Origin: Hymenobacter sp. BT559 | GTDB taxonomy: Bacteria > Bacteroidota > Bacteroidia > Cytophagales > Hymenobacteraceae | Assembly: GCF_017571525.1 (NCBI RefSeq) | Contig: NZ_JAGETY010000010.1 | Span: forward strand, 171,686-235,685 | Direction: 5' to 3' | DNA: 64,000 nt | Part shown: in pieces, positions 40,901 through 50,583 of the stretch | How positions within the stretch are numbered: the stretch's first letter is position 1 | How the letters are laid out: every line of letters starts with the position of its first letter | The notes under the pieces: model-generated | Database searches by the model: none | What the model was told of the DNA's origin: nothing | Seen by the model: the letters and a program-made list of their open reading frames with translations, nothing else | Program-made: the position numbers and the translations under genes

Positions 40901-41779
40901 ATGAAAGCTTCATTTGTTTGGTTAGGAGCCGCGCTCCTGCTCCCCGCTGGCGGGGCCTTGGCTCAATCATTTGTATCGGCGGCCAGCAGCCAGCCGCTGA
41001 GCAGTGCCAGCCCTAGCATCAGCGCTACGCCGCCCGCGGCGGCCCGCGCATCGTACTACACCGAGCAGGTGGCCGGGGGCGGCAGCATCACGTATTTCGG
41101 GGCAGTGTGCACCCAAAACTGCCAGGATGCACAGTTTGCGCGGCTGCGGCAGGCTTTTGAAACCAACCGGCCCACAGTTGTCTTTTTCGAGAAGCCCGAC
41201 TGCGGCGTCGATAGCACCGAAACGGCCACCATCAACAACTTTGGTGAGGCTGGCTACGTGCGCTACCTGGCGCAGCAGCACCAGGTGCCCACCCAGCGCC
41301 TCGACGACCCGCTAGCCGAGTACGCCTACCTGCAAACCAGAATCGAGCCCGAGCAGCTCAAGCTGTTTTGCCTGCTGCGCGAGAGCGTACGCTTTCGGGC
41401 GCAAACCGGTGCCACCAAGACCATAACCAAAAAAGCAATGGCCGCGCTCATCGACCACAGTTCTTACTTCCTGCCGGGCACCGAGGGCGTCATCCGCAAC
41501 ATGGCCGAGTTTGAAACGGCCTACCGTAAGTATTGCCCCCTGGGCAGCAAGTGGTGGCAGGCCCCGGCCGCGTGGTTCAGCCCCCGGCTGGCAGCCGATA
41601 ATATGAGCAACCTCTACATTGAGGAATTTAAAGGGGCAGTGCGCGATTTTCGCGAGCAAACCCTCTACGGCAAGCTCGTCGAGCAGGCCAAAACCGGCCA
41701 GCGCGTGTTTGTCTTCATCAACCGCGATTACCTGCCCCTGGCCCACAAAGAGCCGCTCAAAGCTGTGTATCAGCACTAA
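40901..41779 (+). CDS. Secreted TraB/GumN-like protein, paralog of the protein at 46550
   Basis: A 292-residue protein with a signal peptide (about 1-22). The segments ITYFG, then RLRQAFETNRPTVVFFEKPD, EAGYVRYLAQQH and RLDDPLAEYAYLQTR suggest the TraB/GumN fold, but the usual GxxH motif is not clear. It is paralogous to the protein encoded at 46550-47386: FARLRQxFExxxPTVVxFEKPD, GYVRYLAQQH and SxFLPGTEGV are shared. Function unknown; the envelope location suggests a periplasmic role. Confidence 0.65.
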   Translation: MKASFVWLGAALLLPAGGALAQSFVSAASSQPLSSASPSISATPPAAARASYYTEQVAGGGSITYFGAVCTQNCQDAQFARLRQAFETNRPTVVFFEKPDCGVDSTETATINNFGEAGYVRYLAQQHQVPTQRLDDPLAEYAYLQTRIEPEQLKLFCLLRESVRFRAQTGATKTITKKAMAALIDHSSYFLPGTEGVIRNMAEFETAYRKYCPLGSKWWQAPAAWFSPRLAADNMSNLYIEEFKGAVRDFREQTLYGKLVEQAKTGQRVFVFINRDYLPLAHKEPLKAVYQH

Positions 41780-41959
41780 GAGTGCAGGTAGGGGCTAGCT
41801 GCGCAACAATAGCTACGTATGGGGCTGCCGGTAAGGGCTTTTGCCACGCTTGCCGGCAGCCTCATGCCGGCCGCAGTATGCGCAGCTCGAATGCATACCG
41901 AGTGGCTGATTGGGCCCCGGCCACGTATGCAGGGCTGGCCTGCTTTACTATTCTTGCCG

Positions 41960-42832
41960 ATGCGTCTTCTTTTTCTCTTAGTTCTGCTGGCCCTGGCTAG
42001 CCCTGCCGCCGCCCAAAACACCACCCTGCTCAACGATACACTACGCAACAAGCAGCAGTACAATCTTTTCAATCCTACGCCGCGCCGCCTCATGCGGCCC
42101 ATGGTGCCCGACCGCCCCGGCATCACTGAAAGCCCGTATTCGGTGGATGCGGGGCATTTTCAATATGAAACCGATATCCTGCGTCTGCTCACGCGCCGCG
42201 AGGGCGATACCCACGGCCACGACTGGTACGTGAATCATTTTCTGGCGAAAATCGGCCTCACCGACCGCACCGATTTTCAGGTGGCGCTGGATATGTTTAC
42301 CTACTCGCACAACTTTGACGACAGCCAGGTGGGGCAGGTGCCGTTCAACCAGAACCAGCTTATCCGGGGCGTGGGCGACGTGACCTTGCGCCTCAAGCAC
42401 ACGCTGCTGGGCGACGACGACAGCCGCGGCGCGCTAGGGGTCATCGGCTACGTGCAGCTCCCTACCGGCGGCATCGTGGGCGATGGCGGCTTCGAGCCCG
42501 GCCTCACCTTCACCGGCGTGTTTCAGTGCACCCAGAAATGGAGCGTGGGCGGCCAGGTGGCTAGTAACTTTTACTACGACCCCGAGGCTAGCCAGCATTT
42601 CTACCAGCTCACCCCCACCGTCACCACCGATTATCAGTTCACGAAAGTGGTGCAGGCCTTCGTAGAGCTGGTGGGCTACTGGGATACCCGGCAGGGCGCC
42701 TGGCGCAGCTCCATCAACCTGGGCCCGCAGCTTGATATTTCGGATAACGTGCAGCTCGATTTTGGCACCCACCTGCCCATTACGCACTCCGTGGATAGGG
42801 AATATTTTCTGGGCATCAGCTTCCGGCATTAG
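41960..42832 (+). CDS. MetA-pathway-type outer-membrane transporter protein
   Basis: A 290-residue protein with a signal peptide (about 1-19, ending AAA). It has the beta-barrel pattern of the phenol-MetA degradation family (PF13557): PDRPGITESPYSVDAGHFQYETD near the N-terminus, GDVTLRLKH and IGYVQLPTGG, and a final LDFGTHLPIT and YFLGISFRH. Members are outer-membrane proteins of uncertain substrate. The ATG at 41960 starts the signal peptide; a much longer frame upstream is not preferred. A strong hairpin follows the stop. Confidence 0.8.
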   Translation: MRLLFLLVLLALASPAAAQNTTLLNDTLRNKQQYNLFNPTPRRLMRPMVPDRPGITESPYSVDAGHFQYETDILRLLTRREGDTHGHDWYVNHFLAKIGLTDRTDFQVALDMFTYSHNFDDSQVGQVPFNQNQLIRGVGDVTLRLKHTLLGDDDSRGALGVIGYVQLPTGGIVGDGGFEPGLTFTGVFQCTQKWSVGGQVASNFYYDPEASQHFYQLTPTVTTDYQFTKVVQAFVELVGYWDTRQGAWRSSINLGPQLDISDNVQLDFGTHLPITHSVDREYFLGISFRH

Positions 42833-42851
42833 GCCGGCCCTAGGGGGTAAA

Positions 42852-42893
42852 AAAAGCGGTCCGGCTGAGCGTACGCTCGGCCGGACCGCTTTT
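42852..42893. terminator. Bidirectional hairpin terminator
   Basis: A 13-bp stem (42852-42864 and 42881-42893) has an inner palindrome GAGCGTACGCTC. T-rich tails lie on both sides. It separates the convergent MetA-type and M28 peptidase genes. Confidence 0.8.
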
Positions 42894-42911
42894 GGCCAGG
42901 GTCGAAAAAAC

Positions 42912-44855
42912 CTACTGCTTGGTAAATTCCAGGCTGGCGCCGCCCTGCTTGAGCACAAAGGCGGGCTTATCGGCCGCAAACTCGATGCGCAGCTGGGCGG
43001 GGTCGAACTTAAAGATGCCCGGGCTCACCGGCTCCAGCGTTAGGGCGGGCTGGCCGGTGGCCTGGGCCTTCAGCGCGTTGCCCTCCTTCGTAAGCACGAT
43101 TTTGAGCGGCACCTGGGCGCTGCCGTAGGTGCCGGCGTAGCGGTCGAGGTCGGCCGCGGTGGGTACGTAGCCGGTAGCCCGGAACTGCTCATCTACCATG
43201 ATGCGCTGGTCGCGGTTGGCTACGGCCCAGGCAGTGTGGAAAATGAGCTGGTCGCGCCGGGCCATGGCCGGAAAGTCAATCAGCGCCACATCGTCGGTGG
43301 CCTTGTGATACTGCGGGTGCAAGCCACTGGTGTAGAAGATAATCGGTACATTGTGCTTGGCAAAGTTGTAGTGGTCCGAGCGCTCGTAGATGTGCTCGGG
43401 GTCGTTGGGGTCGTTGTACTTGTAGTCGAGCGCCACCGGGTTGTACTGCTGGTTGGTAGCCTCACTCAACGTGTTCAGCTCCTTCGACAGGCGGTCGGCG
43501 CCCACCAGGTACACGTAGTCGCCCTTGCCCTGGTGCACGCTGTCCACGCGGCCCACCATGTCGATGTTGAGGTCAGTTACGGTATTAGCCAGCGGGAAGA
43601 TGGGATGGTCGGTGTAGTACTGCGACCCTAGCAAACCCTCTTCCTCGCCCACATTGGCCAGAAACAGGATGCTGCGGCGCGGGCCGTGGCCCTCCTTCTT
43701 AGCCTGGGTGAAGGCGCGGGCCATGGCCAGCACGCTCACCGTGCCCGAGCCGTCGTCGTCGGCCCCGTTGAAGACCACGCCGTTCTTGATGCCCAGGTGG
43801 TCGTAGTGGGCCGACAGCACCACCACTTCGTCTTTTTTGTCGCTGCCTTCGAGGTAGCCCAGCACGTTTTCGGTGGTGAAGGGCTCCTTCTTCTGCTTGA
43901 GCTGCACGCTGGTAGCCGTGGGCTTAAAGCCGCTGGCAATGGGCTTGCCGGCGGCGGCCACGCCCTTTTCATACTTGGTGAGGCCCGCCGAAGTAGTGCC
44001 CAGCAGGGCGGCCCCTAGCGCCGGCGATACCAGCACGATGCCCGGCCCACCTGGGGCCGGCTGGTCAGTAAACTCCAGCTGCTCGCTGTCGAGCGCCTGG
44101 GCATAGTCCTTGGGCACTTGCGCAAACGCCGCCGCCGTGGGTGCTACCAAAAAGACCGAGTGCGGCCGGGCGGCGCGCAGGGCCGCACCCCGGGCGCCTA
44201 GCGCCCGCAAGCCGCTGGCACCGTAGGGGCTGGCGGTGCCCAGCAGCGGCTGCCCCGCCTTATCGAGCGGCTGGCCTAGCAGCAGCACGAGGTCGCTGCC
44301 CGGCGCGGGCGGGGTGTCGGTGTACTTTTCTTCCTTGATGCCGTAGCCGGCAAAGGTGGGCTTGATGCTAGCGGTCGCCCCCGCAAAGCTGCCCGGCCGC
44401 ACCACGTAAAAGTCCTTGCCCTGCGTATATGTTTTGCCACCCACCTGAATGGCTGAGGCCGGGTCGATGCTCACGCGGTTCATAGTGAAGTGCTGCAAAT
44501 ACGGGTTATCCGAACCCTGCACCGGCCCCGCCAGCCCATCGGCCGCGAAGGCCTTGGCGATGTAGTCGGCGGCCATGCGCTGGCCCTTCTGGCCGGTTTC
44601 GCGACCCTCATACTCATCCGAGGCCAGCACCGAGAGGTCTTGCTTCAGGCCCTCGGGCGTGATGGTAGCGGCATAAGGCAGCGAGTAATCAGTGGTAGGG
44701 CTAGCCGCGGCCGGGGCCGTCGCGGTGGCCCCGGCTTCGTCGCGGCGGCCACGCTTGGTTTTTATTTTCACCTTGCCCGTGGGCTCGGGCGTTTGGGCGG
44801 CTACTACCCCGGCCGCTAGGACCAGGGCCGCCGTGAGGCGCAGTGTTTTCAGCAT
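42912..44855 (-). CDS. M28 family metallopeptidase with extra C-terminal module
   Basis: A 647-residue secreted zinc peptidase. After a signal peptide (about 1-20) comes a basic linker (KIKTKRGRR), then a protease-associated-like insertion and the M28 core with zinc-binding motifs SAHYDHLG, GADDDGSG and VGEEEGLLG, and DLNIDMVGR. The last 79 residues (from DLDRYAGTY to EFTKQ) form a separate module that is also found at the end of the adjacent serine hydrolase, with 53 of 79 residues identical. It is in the same direction as and 75 bp downstream of that gene, so the two are probably an operon. Confidence 0.88.
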   Translation of the reverse strand: MLKTLRLTAALVLAAGVVAAQTPEPTGKVKIKTKRGRRDEAGATATAPAAASPTTDYSLPYAATITPEGLKQDLSVLASDEYEGRETGQKGQRMAADYIAKAFAADGLAGPVQGSDNPYLQHFTMNRVSIDPASAIQVGGKTYTQGKDFYVVRPGSFAGATASIKPTFAGYGIKEEKYTDTPPAPGSDLVLLLGQPLDKAGQPLLGTASPYGASGLRALGARGAALRAARPHSVFLVAPTAAAFAQVPKDYAQALDSEQLEFTDQPAPGGPGIVLVSPALGAALLGTTSAGLTKYEKGVAAAGKPIASGFKPTATSVQLKQKKEPFTTENVLGYLEGSDKKDEVVVLSAHYDHLGIKNGVVFNGADDDGSGTVSVLAMARAFTQAKKEGHGPRRSILFLANVGEEEGLLGSQYYTDHPIFPLANTVTDLNIDMVGRVDSVHQGKGDYVYLVGADRLSKELNTLSEATNQQYNPVALDYKYNDPNDPEHIYERSDHYNFAKHNVPIIFYTSGLHPQYHKATDDVALIDFPAMARRDQLIFHTAWAVANRDQRIMVDEQFRATGYVPTAADLDRYAGTYGSAQVPLKIVLTKEGNALKAQATGQPALTLEPVSPGIFKFDPAQLRIEFAADKPAFVLKQGGASLEFTKQ

Positions 44856-44930
44856 ATGTGAAAGAAAAGGGAAGAAGTACGAAGGCGTAAAGAAACGGCG
44901 AATGCGTCCCGCCGGGGCCTGCCGGGCGGG

Positions 44931-46265
44931 CTACTGCTTGGTAAACTCGAAACTGCGGCCGCCCTGCTGCAGCACGAAGGTGGGCTTGGCTTGGTCAAAC
45001 TCCATCCGAATACCGGCCTGTTCAAACGTGAACACACCCGGACTCACCGGCTCCAGCGCAAGCGGGCCCTGGCCGGTGGCCTGCGCGTGCAGCACGGCCC
45101 CGTCCTTGCTCACCACTATTTTGAGCGGAAACTGGGGGCTAGCGTAGGTACCGGCGTAGCGGTCGAGGTCGGCCGCGGCGGGCACGTAGTTGGTGGCTGC
45201 GAAGGTGGGTACTTTATAGGGCTTGTTGAAATAGGTATTGAACGCAGTGATAATCACATCGTCGGTCGAGTACGAGCCGCCGTTGGTGCACAGTGCCACG
45301 GCTACCTGGCTGGCGGGCAGGTAGCCCATGTTCGAGCGAAAGCCGTCGATACCACCGTTGTGCCAGTAAAATTTCTGGCCATCATAGGGCGCCGCAAACA
45401 GGGCGCGGCCGTAGCCATCGCGCACTTCCTGCATGGCCGCCAGGCTAGTGGGCGTCAGCAGCTTGCCACTGAAAAGCGCCTCCAGAAAGCGGTCAAGGTC
45501 GGCGGGCGTGGAGACGATGGCGCCCGCGCCGCCCGGAATGCTCATGTCCGATTCGGGCTCGGGCTGCCAGCCGGCGGCCGTCCGCTTATACGAATAAGCT
45601 TCCTGGCGGGCGGGACTGATTTTGCCGCCGTAGTACGTGTCTTTCAAGCCAGCTTTGGCTGCGATGCGCTTTTGCAGCACCTGGGCGTAAGGCAGCTTGG
45701 TGAGCTTCTCCACGATGTAGCCCAGCAGCACAAAGTTGGTGTTGCTGTAGGCGGCCTTGGTGCCGGGCGCAAAGTCGGGCGGACTGGTGGCCAGCATGGC
45801 CAGCATCTGCGCCTGGGTTTTGGGCTGGCCCATGTAGCTCGCAAAAGCGGTGTCGGCGGTGAAGTTGTGCAGGCCGCTGTGGTGGTTCAGCAGCTGGTCG
45901 ATGGTGATAACTGCCGCATTGGGAATCTGCGGAAAGAACGTAGCCAGCCGGGTGTTCAGCGTCAGCTTCTTCTCCTCGATAAGCTGCAAGATGAGCACCC
46001 CCGTAAATACCTTGCTGACGGAGCCCACCCGGTAGCGCGTGGCCGGGGTGGCCGCCCCGGCAGGGGCTAGCTGCGCCTGCCCGAAAGCGTGGCTATACAC
46101 CACCTGCCCGGCGTGCGACATGGCCAGGCTGCCCATGAGCTTGTTATTGGCTGCCAGTGCGTTGAGCACGCTGTCGAGCTTGGCGGTGTTCAGGCTTTGG
46201 GCGGGGCTGGCCAGGGTGCCGAGGCTGAGCAGCGTGGCGAGGGCTAGAGTAGGGCGGTGCATCAT
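44931..46265 (-). CDS. Serine hydrolase (beta-lactamase/class C family) with the same C-terminal module
   Basis: A 444-residue secreted protein with a signal peptide (about 1-23). The penicillin-recognising active site is complete: Ser82-x-x-Lys85 (SVSK), Tyr173-x-Asn175 (YSN) and His302-Asn-Gly304 (HNG in place of KTG). Members act as beta-lactamases, esterases or D-aminopeptidases. The final 79 residues (about 366-444) match the C-terminal module of the adjacent M28 peptidase, in the place where DUF3471-like domains are usually found. An alternative Met lies one codon downstream of the start. Confidence 0.88.
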   Translation of the reverse strand: MMHRPTLALATLLSLGTLASPAQSLNTAKLDSVLNALAANNKLMGSLAMSHAGQVVYSHAFGQAQLAPAGAATPATRYRVGSVSKVFTGVLILQLIEEKKLTLNTRLATFFPQIPNAAVITIDQLLNHHSGLHNFTADTAFASYMGQPKTQAQMLAMLATSPPDFAPGTKAAYSNTNFVLLGYIVEKLTKLPYAQVLQKRIAAKAGLKDTYYGGKISPARQEAYSYKRTAAGWQPEPESDMSIPGGAGAIVSTPADLDRFLEALFSGKLLTPTSLAAMQEVRDGYGRALFAAPYDGQKFYWHNGGIDGFRSNMGYLPASQVAVALCTNGGSYSTDDVIITAFNTYFNKPYKVPTFAATNYVPAAADLDRYAGTYASPQFPLKIVVSKDGAVLHAQATGQGPLALEPVSPGVFTFEQAGIRMEFDQAKPTFVLQQGGRSFEFTKQ

Positions 46266-46549
46266 AGCGCGAGGAAGAGAGGTGAAAGTGTGAGCAAAGT
46301 AATCGCCACTAGCCCCGCATTATTACAAAAAATAAGCTGAAGCAGCCATCCCAGGGCCCAGGCACGCAAAAACGCAACACCCAGCCGCTGCCGCTGCCCT
46401 ATAAAATCTTCGCGCCAGGCAGCGAGCAGCAGCCAGATGCTGCGTTTTAAGGAGGTAAGCAGCGCGCCGCTTCTACTTCGGGCACGAGCGCAGTGAGAAG
46501 ACAGGACCGGACGACCCTGGCGCGAGGCTGCTCGCTGCTCGCACACGTG

Positions 46550-47386
46550 TTAGCGGGGCGCGCGCATGGTGGCCGCGTAGGTAGCCGGGGCGGGCAGGTG
46601 GCTGCGGTCGAGCACCACCAGCACCCGCTCGCCGGCCTGGATGTGGGTGGCTACTTGCTGCGACAGGCGCTGGGCGCGGAAGGCGCGCAGCTCATCATCA
46701 AGGTGTTGCATAAAGGCCTCGGTGGCCGGGGCCCCTAGCGGGCGCTGCCACCACTGGCAGCTGGTGGGGCAGTGCTGACGGTAGGCGGCCGTGAAGGCGT
46801 CCAGGTTTTGCACTACGCCCTCGGTGCCGGGCAGGAAGGTGGCGCTGTTGGCGATGAGCTGCTGCATGGCCTTCATCGTCAAGGCTTTCGTGGCACCAGT
46901 ATTTTGGCGATACTGCTGACAGGCCCGCAGCAGGTAGTAGAGCTTGAGCTGGGTAGCCTCGGCGCGGGTGCGCAGGTAGGCGTACTCGGCCTCCGGGTCG
47001 TCGAGGCGCTCGGCGCGCACGCCGTGCTGCTGGGCCAGGTAGCGCACGTAGCCCGACTCGCCCAGCCGGGTGATGGTGAGCGATTCGCAGGTATCGATGC
47101 CTACATCGGGCTTTTCAAACAGCACCACCGTGGGCTTGCTAGCCTCGAATACCTGCCGCAGCCGGGCAAACTGCTCGTGCTGGGTGTTGTACGAGGTTTC
47201 GACGCCGAAGAAGGTGACGCTGCCGGCAGCCGGGGTAGTCGCCTTGGCGCTAGGGCCAGCGGCGGGGTAGCAGCCCACCAGCTCCTGCAAATCGGCCTGC
47301 GGAGCCGTGAAGGCGAAGGATTGAGCAAAGGCGCTGGCAGCGGGCAGCAGGAGCGCGGAGGCGAGCAACAGAGCGGTGGTTTTCAT
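46550..47386 (-). CDS. Secreted TraB/GumN-like protein, paralog of the protein at 40901
   Basis: A 278-residue protein with a signal peptide (about 1-21, ending AFA). It shares VTFFG, FARLRQVFEASKPTVVLFEKPD, GYVRYLAQQH, RLDDPEAEYAYLRTR and FLPGTEGV with the protein encoded at 40901-41779, so both descend from one gene. The assignment to a TraB/GumN-like fold is tentative. It lies between the serine hydrolase and a large outer-membrane receptor gene. The 284-bp gap at 46266-46549 shows only a partial inverted repeat (GCAGCGAGCAGC/GCTGCTCGCTGC). Confidence 0.65.
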   Translation of the reverse strand: MKTTALLLASALLLPAASAFAQSFAFTAPQADLQELVGCYPAAGPSAKATTPAAGSVTFFGVETSYNTQHEQFARLRQVFEASKPTVVLFEKPDVGIDTCESLTITRLGESGYVRYLAQQHGVRAERLDDPEAEYAYLRTRAEATQLKLYYLLRACQQYRQNTGATKALTMKAMQQLIANSATFLPGTEGVVQNLDAFTAAYRQHCPTSCQWWQRPLGAPATEAFMQHLDDELRAFRAQRLSQQVATHIQAGERVLVVLDRSHLPAPATYAATMRAPR

Positions 47387-47505
47387 AAGTCAGAAAGTAA
47401 AAAGGGTGATGTTGGAAAGAAAAGAGAAGGCAACAGCGAGCCGGTGAGCCCCGCCAGAGAGGCTCATTAGCAGTCAATTCCTGTGTGAGAGGGGAGTGGG
47501 AGGGC

Positions 47506-50007
47506 CTAGCCGCCGAACCCGCCGCCCCCGCTGGGGGCCGCCTCAATGCGGCCCGGCTTAGCTTTGGTGGCGCCGATGTACCAGGTGAAGCCTAGCCAAG
47601 CCACGCGGGTCTCAAACTTGTTGTAGAGCGAGGTTTGCAGCTCGGGGGTGGCGATTTCGGTGCGGCGCACCTGGGTGTTGAGCAGGTCCGAAACCCGCAG
47701 CGTGAGGGCGGCGCGCTCCTGAAACAGGCGCTGGCGCAGGGCCAGGTCGAGGCCGCCGGTGGCTAGCTGCCGGCCCTGGGCCGTGAGGGTTGTGGAGCGA
47801 ATGCTACCAGTCAGCTGCACATCGAGGCCCTTGGCGGGCGTGAAGTTGTTGGCCAGGCGGGCCGTGCCGGCCAGGGCAGCGCGGTTGGCAGTGTTCAGGG
47901 CGTTGGCGGCTATCTGCGAGTAGTAAATCGAGCCGGTAGCCGACACGCGCCACCACTTGGTGAGGGGCTGGGACCAGGTGGTTTCGAGGCCGAAGCTGTT
48001 GGTGGTGCCCACGTTGCCGTAGGTTTCGCGGGTTACCACGCCCACGTTGTTGGTGCGGGTGGCGAGGCTATCGATGGTACGGATGCGCTGGATGGCATTT
48101 TGGGTGAAGCGGGCGAAGACCGTGTTCGTGATGCTGGCGCCGTTGGCCAGGTTCAGCTGGTGGCCCACTTCAAAGTTGTGGCTGAACTCGGGGAGCAGGC
48201 CGGCGTTGCCCTGGCGGTAGTTGCGCGGGTCTTGGTAGAGCTGGATGGGCAGCTGCTGCATAAAGTCGGGCCGGTTGAGGCGCCGGGCGTAGCTGAATTG
48301 CAGGCGGCTCTGGCCGGGCTCCTTGCCCAGCTCGCGGGCCACCGTGGCCGAGGGAAAGAGGCTCACGTACTGGCGGTTGACGGAGGCCGTGCTGTTCTCT
48401 ACGCCGCCGTTCAGGAAGGTGCCCTCAGTGCGCAGGCCGCCCTGGGCACTCCAGCCGTGGGCTAGCTGCTGCGAGTAGGTAGCATAGGCCGCCGGCATCA
48501 CCTGCGTGAAGTTGTAGGCAAACGAGTTGGCGGGGTCGAGCTGGAACTCGGCGCTAGGGGCAACCGAAGTCGGCTTGAGCATGGCCGTGCTGCCAGTGTT
48601 GTGCAATACTTGGTTTTTCAGGCCCACTTCGAGCTTACCCTTGCCATCGGCGCTGGGCAGGGTGTAGTCTACCTGGCCGAAGTAAATCTGAGCATTCACC
48701 TGCTGCGCCTGCTTGAAGCCGGCGGGCTGGGTGCTGCCGATAATGAGCTGGCTCACTGGGATGTTGGCGTCGATTTTCACCATGCCAGCATTGGCGGTTA
48801 GCTCGCGGCCCTTGTGGGCCTCCCAGGCGTGGCGGTAGTCGGCCGACGATTCGAGCACGGTCACCTTCACATCGGCAATCTGCTGGCCGTACTGCGTCGT
48901 CACGGTGGGCGAGCCTACGGTTTGCTGGGTCAGGGCCTGGTTGTCGAGCTCGCTCTGGTGCTCCCAATGGGGCTGCACGCTCAGGCTCAGGGTTTGCTCC
49001 TTGGTCAGGTCGTAGTTCAGACCCAGGTTCAGGCTGTGGTTGCGGTTGTGCTGGGTGCCGGTGCCTTCCTGGGTAGTGTAGAGGCTGCTGGTGGTAGTGC
49101 CATCGGTGAGCAGGGCCGTTTGCTGGCTGTTCGAGCGGGTGCGGTAAATCTGGTCGCGGCCGTCGTAGCCCAGGTTCCAGGTGGCTTTGCCGGCGTGGCG
49201 GCTCAGGCTGAGGCTAGGCGAGTACTTGTCGCCGTTGCCGACTACCAGGGCGGCCTGGCCATTCCAGCCTTCCTTCTTGTTCTTCTTCGTGATGATGTTG
49301 ATGACGCCCGCCCCGCTGGCGTCGTATTTGGCCGAAGGGTTGGTCATTACCTCCACCTGCGAAATCTGCGAGGCCGGAATCTGGTCGAGGCGGGGGCCGG
49401 GGCCGCCGTTGCTGGTGCCGGCTGGCTTGCCATCGATGAGGATGGTCAGGTTGGAGGAGCCGCGCAGGCTCACCGTGCCGGTGGCATCTACGGCCACGGC
49501 GGGCACGTTTTCGAGCACGTTCACGGCGGTGCCGCCCACGCTGCTCAGGTCTTTTTCTACGTTAATCACCGTCTTGCCCAGCTCCTGCTGCACCACCGCT
49601 TTCTGGCCGGTCACTTTCACCTCGCCGAGCTGCTGGGTGGCCGGGTGCAGCTTCAGCAGGCCGAGCGCCACGCTGGGCTGGCCGGGGGCCACTCGCACAG
49701 CCTGCGCCAGGCTTTGGTAGCCCATGGCCAACACCCGCAGGCGGTAGGCACCAGCCGGCACCTGAGGCAGCTCAAACTTGCCATCGAGCGCCGTTTGGCC
49801 GCTGGCTACCAGGCTGGTATCGGCTGCCTCGGCGTGGCGCAGCAGCACCGTGGCGAAGGGTAGGGGCTCGGCCTTGGCGCCGCCATCAATAGCGGTACCG
49901 CTCACCGTGGCGCGGGTAGTAGCCGGCGCCGTTTGGGCAGCCAGGCTCAGCGGCAGGCCTAGCGTAGCGAGGAAGAGTAACGAGTTGACTTTCAGCGAAG
50001 CATTCAT
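47506..50007 (-). CDS. Outer-membrane beta-barrel receptor (TonB-dependent receptor-like)
   Basis: An 833-residue protein with a signal peptide (about 1-23). A carboxypeptidase-regulatory-like domain follows (about 30-110, with GKFELPQVPAGAYRLRV), then a plug domain (GTAVNVLENVPAVAVDATGTVSLRG and MTNPSAKYDASGAGVINIITKK), and a long beta-barrel of the outer-membrane beta-barrel family. The Gly-rich C-terminus ends GGGGFGG rather than an aromatic residue. It probably imports or senses a ligand through TonB, although the substrate is unknown. The Met at 50007 begins the signal sequence; a TAAGTTTG box lies 275 bp upstream. Confidence 0.85.
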   Translation of the reverse strand: MNASLKVNSLLFLATLGLPLSLAAQTAPATTRATVSGTAIDGGAKAEPLPFATVLLRHAEAADTSLVASGQTALDGKFELPQVPAGAYRLRVLAMGYQSLAQAVRVAPGQPSVALGLLKLHPATQQLGEVKVTGQKAVVQQELGKTVINVEKDLSSVGGTAVNVLENVPAVAVDATGTVSLRGSSNLTILIDGKPAGTSNGGPGPRLDQIPASQISQVEVMTNPSAKYDASGAGVINIITKKNKKEGWNGQAALVVGNGDKYSPSLSLSRHAGKATWNLGYDGRDQIYRTRSNSQQTALLTDGTTTSSLYTTQEGTGTQHNRNHSLNLGLNYDLTKEQTLSLSVQPHWEHQSELDNQALTQQTVGSPTVTTQYGQQIADVKVTVLESSADYRHAWEAHKGRELTANAGMVKIDANIPVSQLIIGSTQPAGFKQAQQVNAQIYFGQVDYTLPSADGKGKLEVGLKNQVLHNTGSTAMLKPTSVAPSAEFQLDPANSFAYNFTQVMPAAYATYSQQLAHGWSAQGGLRTEGTFLNGGVENSTASVNRQYVSLFPSATVARELGKEPGQSRLQFSYARRLNRPDFMQQLPIQLYQDPRNYRQGNAGLLPEFSHNFEVGHQLNLANGASITNTVFARFTQNAIQRIRTIDSLATRTNNVGVVTRETYGNVGTTNSFGLETTWSQPLTKWWRVSATGSIYYSQIAANALNTANRAALAGTARLANNFTPAKGLDVQLTGSIRSTTLTAQGRQLATGGLDLALRQRLFQERAALTLRVSDLLNTQVRRTEIATPELQTSLYNKFETRVAWLGFTWYIGATKAKPGRIEAAPSGGGGFGG

Positions 50008-50282
50008 GGCGCGAAGAAGAAAAGAGGGGTTCGGCGTGGGCATGACGATTCCGTTTCCAGCCGGCCGCGGTTCCGGTGGAGGAGAGAAAAGCTGCTGCCC
50101 GGTGCAGGTGCACGAAGGCGAAAGAGTGTGGGCTGACTAGCGGGCTAGTCGGGGAGAGTGGGCCGGCAGGGCGTCCGGCGCAAACCAGCCGCCCGGTCGG
50201 CGGCTAGTGGCTACCTCCCAGCGGCCGCAGCTAGGTGCGGCCAGGAAGTAGGCAGTAAGGTGGTACTTGGCTTTTGATAGAA

Positions 50283-50290
50283 CAAACTTA
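50283..50290 (-). promoter_or_regulatory. Bacteroidota -7 box (TAAGTTTG) upstream of the receptor gene
   Basis: An exact TAnnTTTG match on the minus strand. It would give a 5' leader of about 270 nt for the outer-membrane receptor gene, unusually long for this window. Confidence 0.45.
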
Positions 50291-50583
50291 CAACAGGTAC
50301 TTTGTTTCGCATAGTACTGTTGCAAATTATTTTCTAAAATTGCCCTGGCAGTGCTGAAATAAGGTTTTTAATCGGAAACTTTTTTTGAGTTAGCCAGCAC
50401 GCTTGGTCTTTACTGGCTATTTTCTACCTGGAGTACCGCCCTTGACAGCAATCGTTACAGGCGGCGCTAGAAAAAAAGTTTGTGCCGGCCGCTTAATCAC
50501 CCAGATGCGCCCAGCCTATTGGAGGTTGCCTGGCTGCCCGGTGCGGGACACGAATCAGCAAGGAGACTACGCATAGTATCAAC

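Noticed and set aside
44991..46070. A 359-codon plus-strand frame antisense to the serine hydrolase
   Set aside because: The minus-strand gene has a complete active site; the antisense product has no domain or signal.
46262..46546. A 94-codon minus-strand frame with a hydrophobic end in the gap upstream of the serine hydrolase
   Set aside because: The N-terminal part is Arg/Ser-rich compositional noise and no similarity was recognised; it overlaps the serine hydrolase start.
48814..49863. A 349-codon plus-strand frame antisense to the outer-membrane receptor
   Set aside because: The receptor frame has plug and barrel motifs throughout; the antisense frame looks like compositional shadow.
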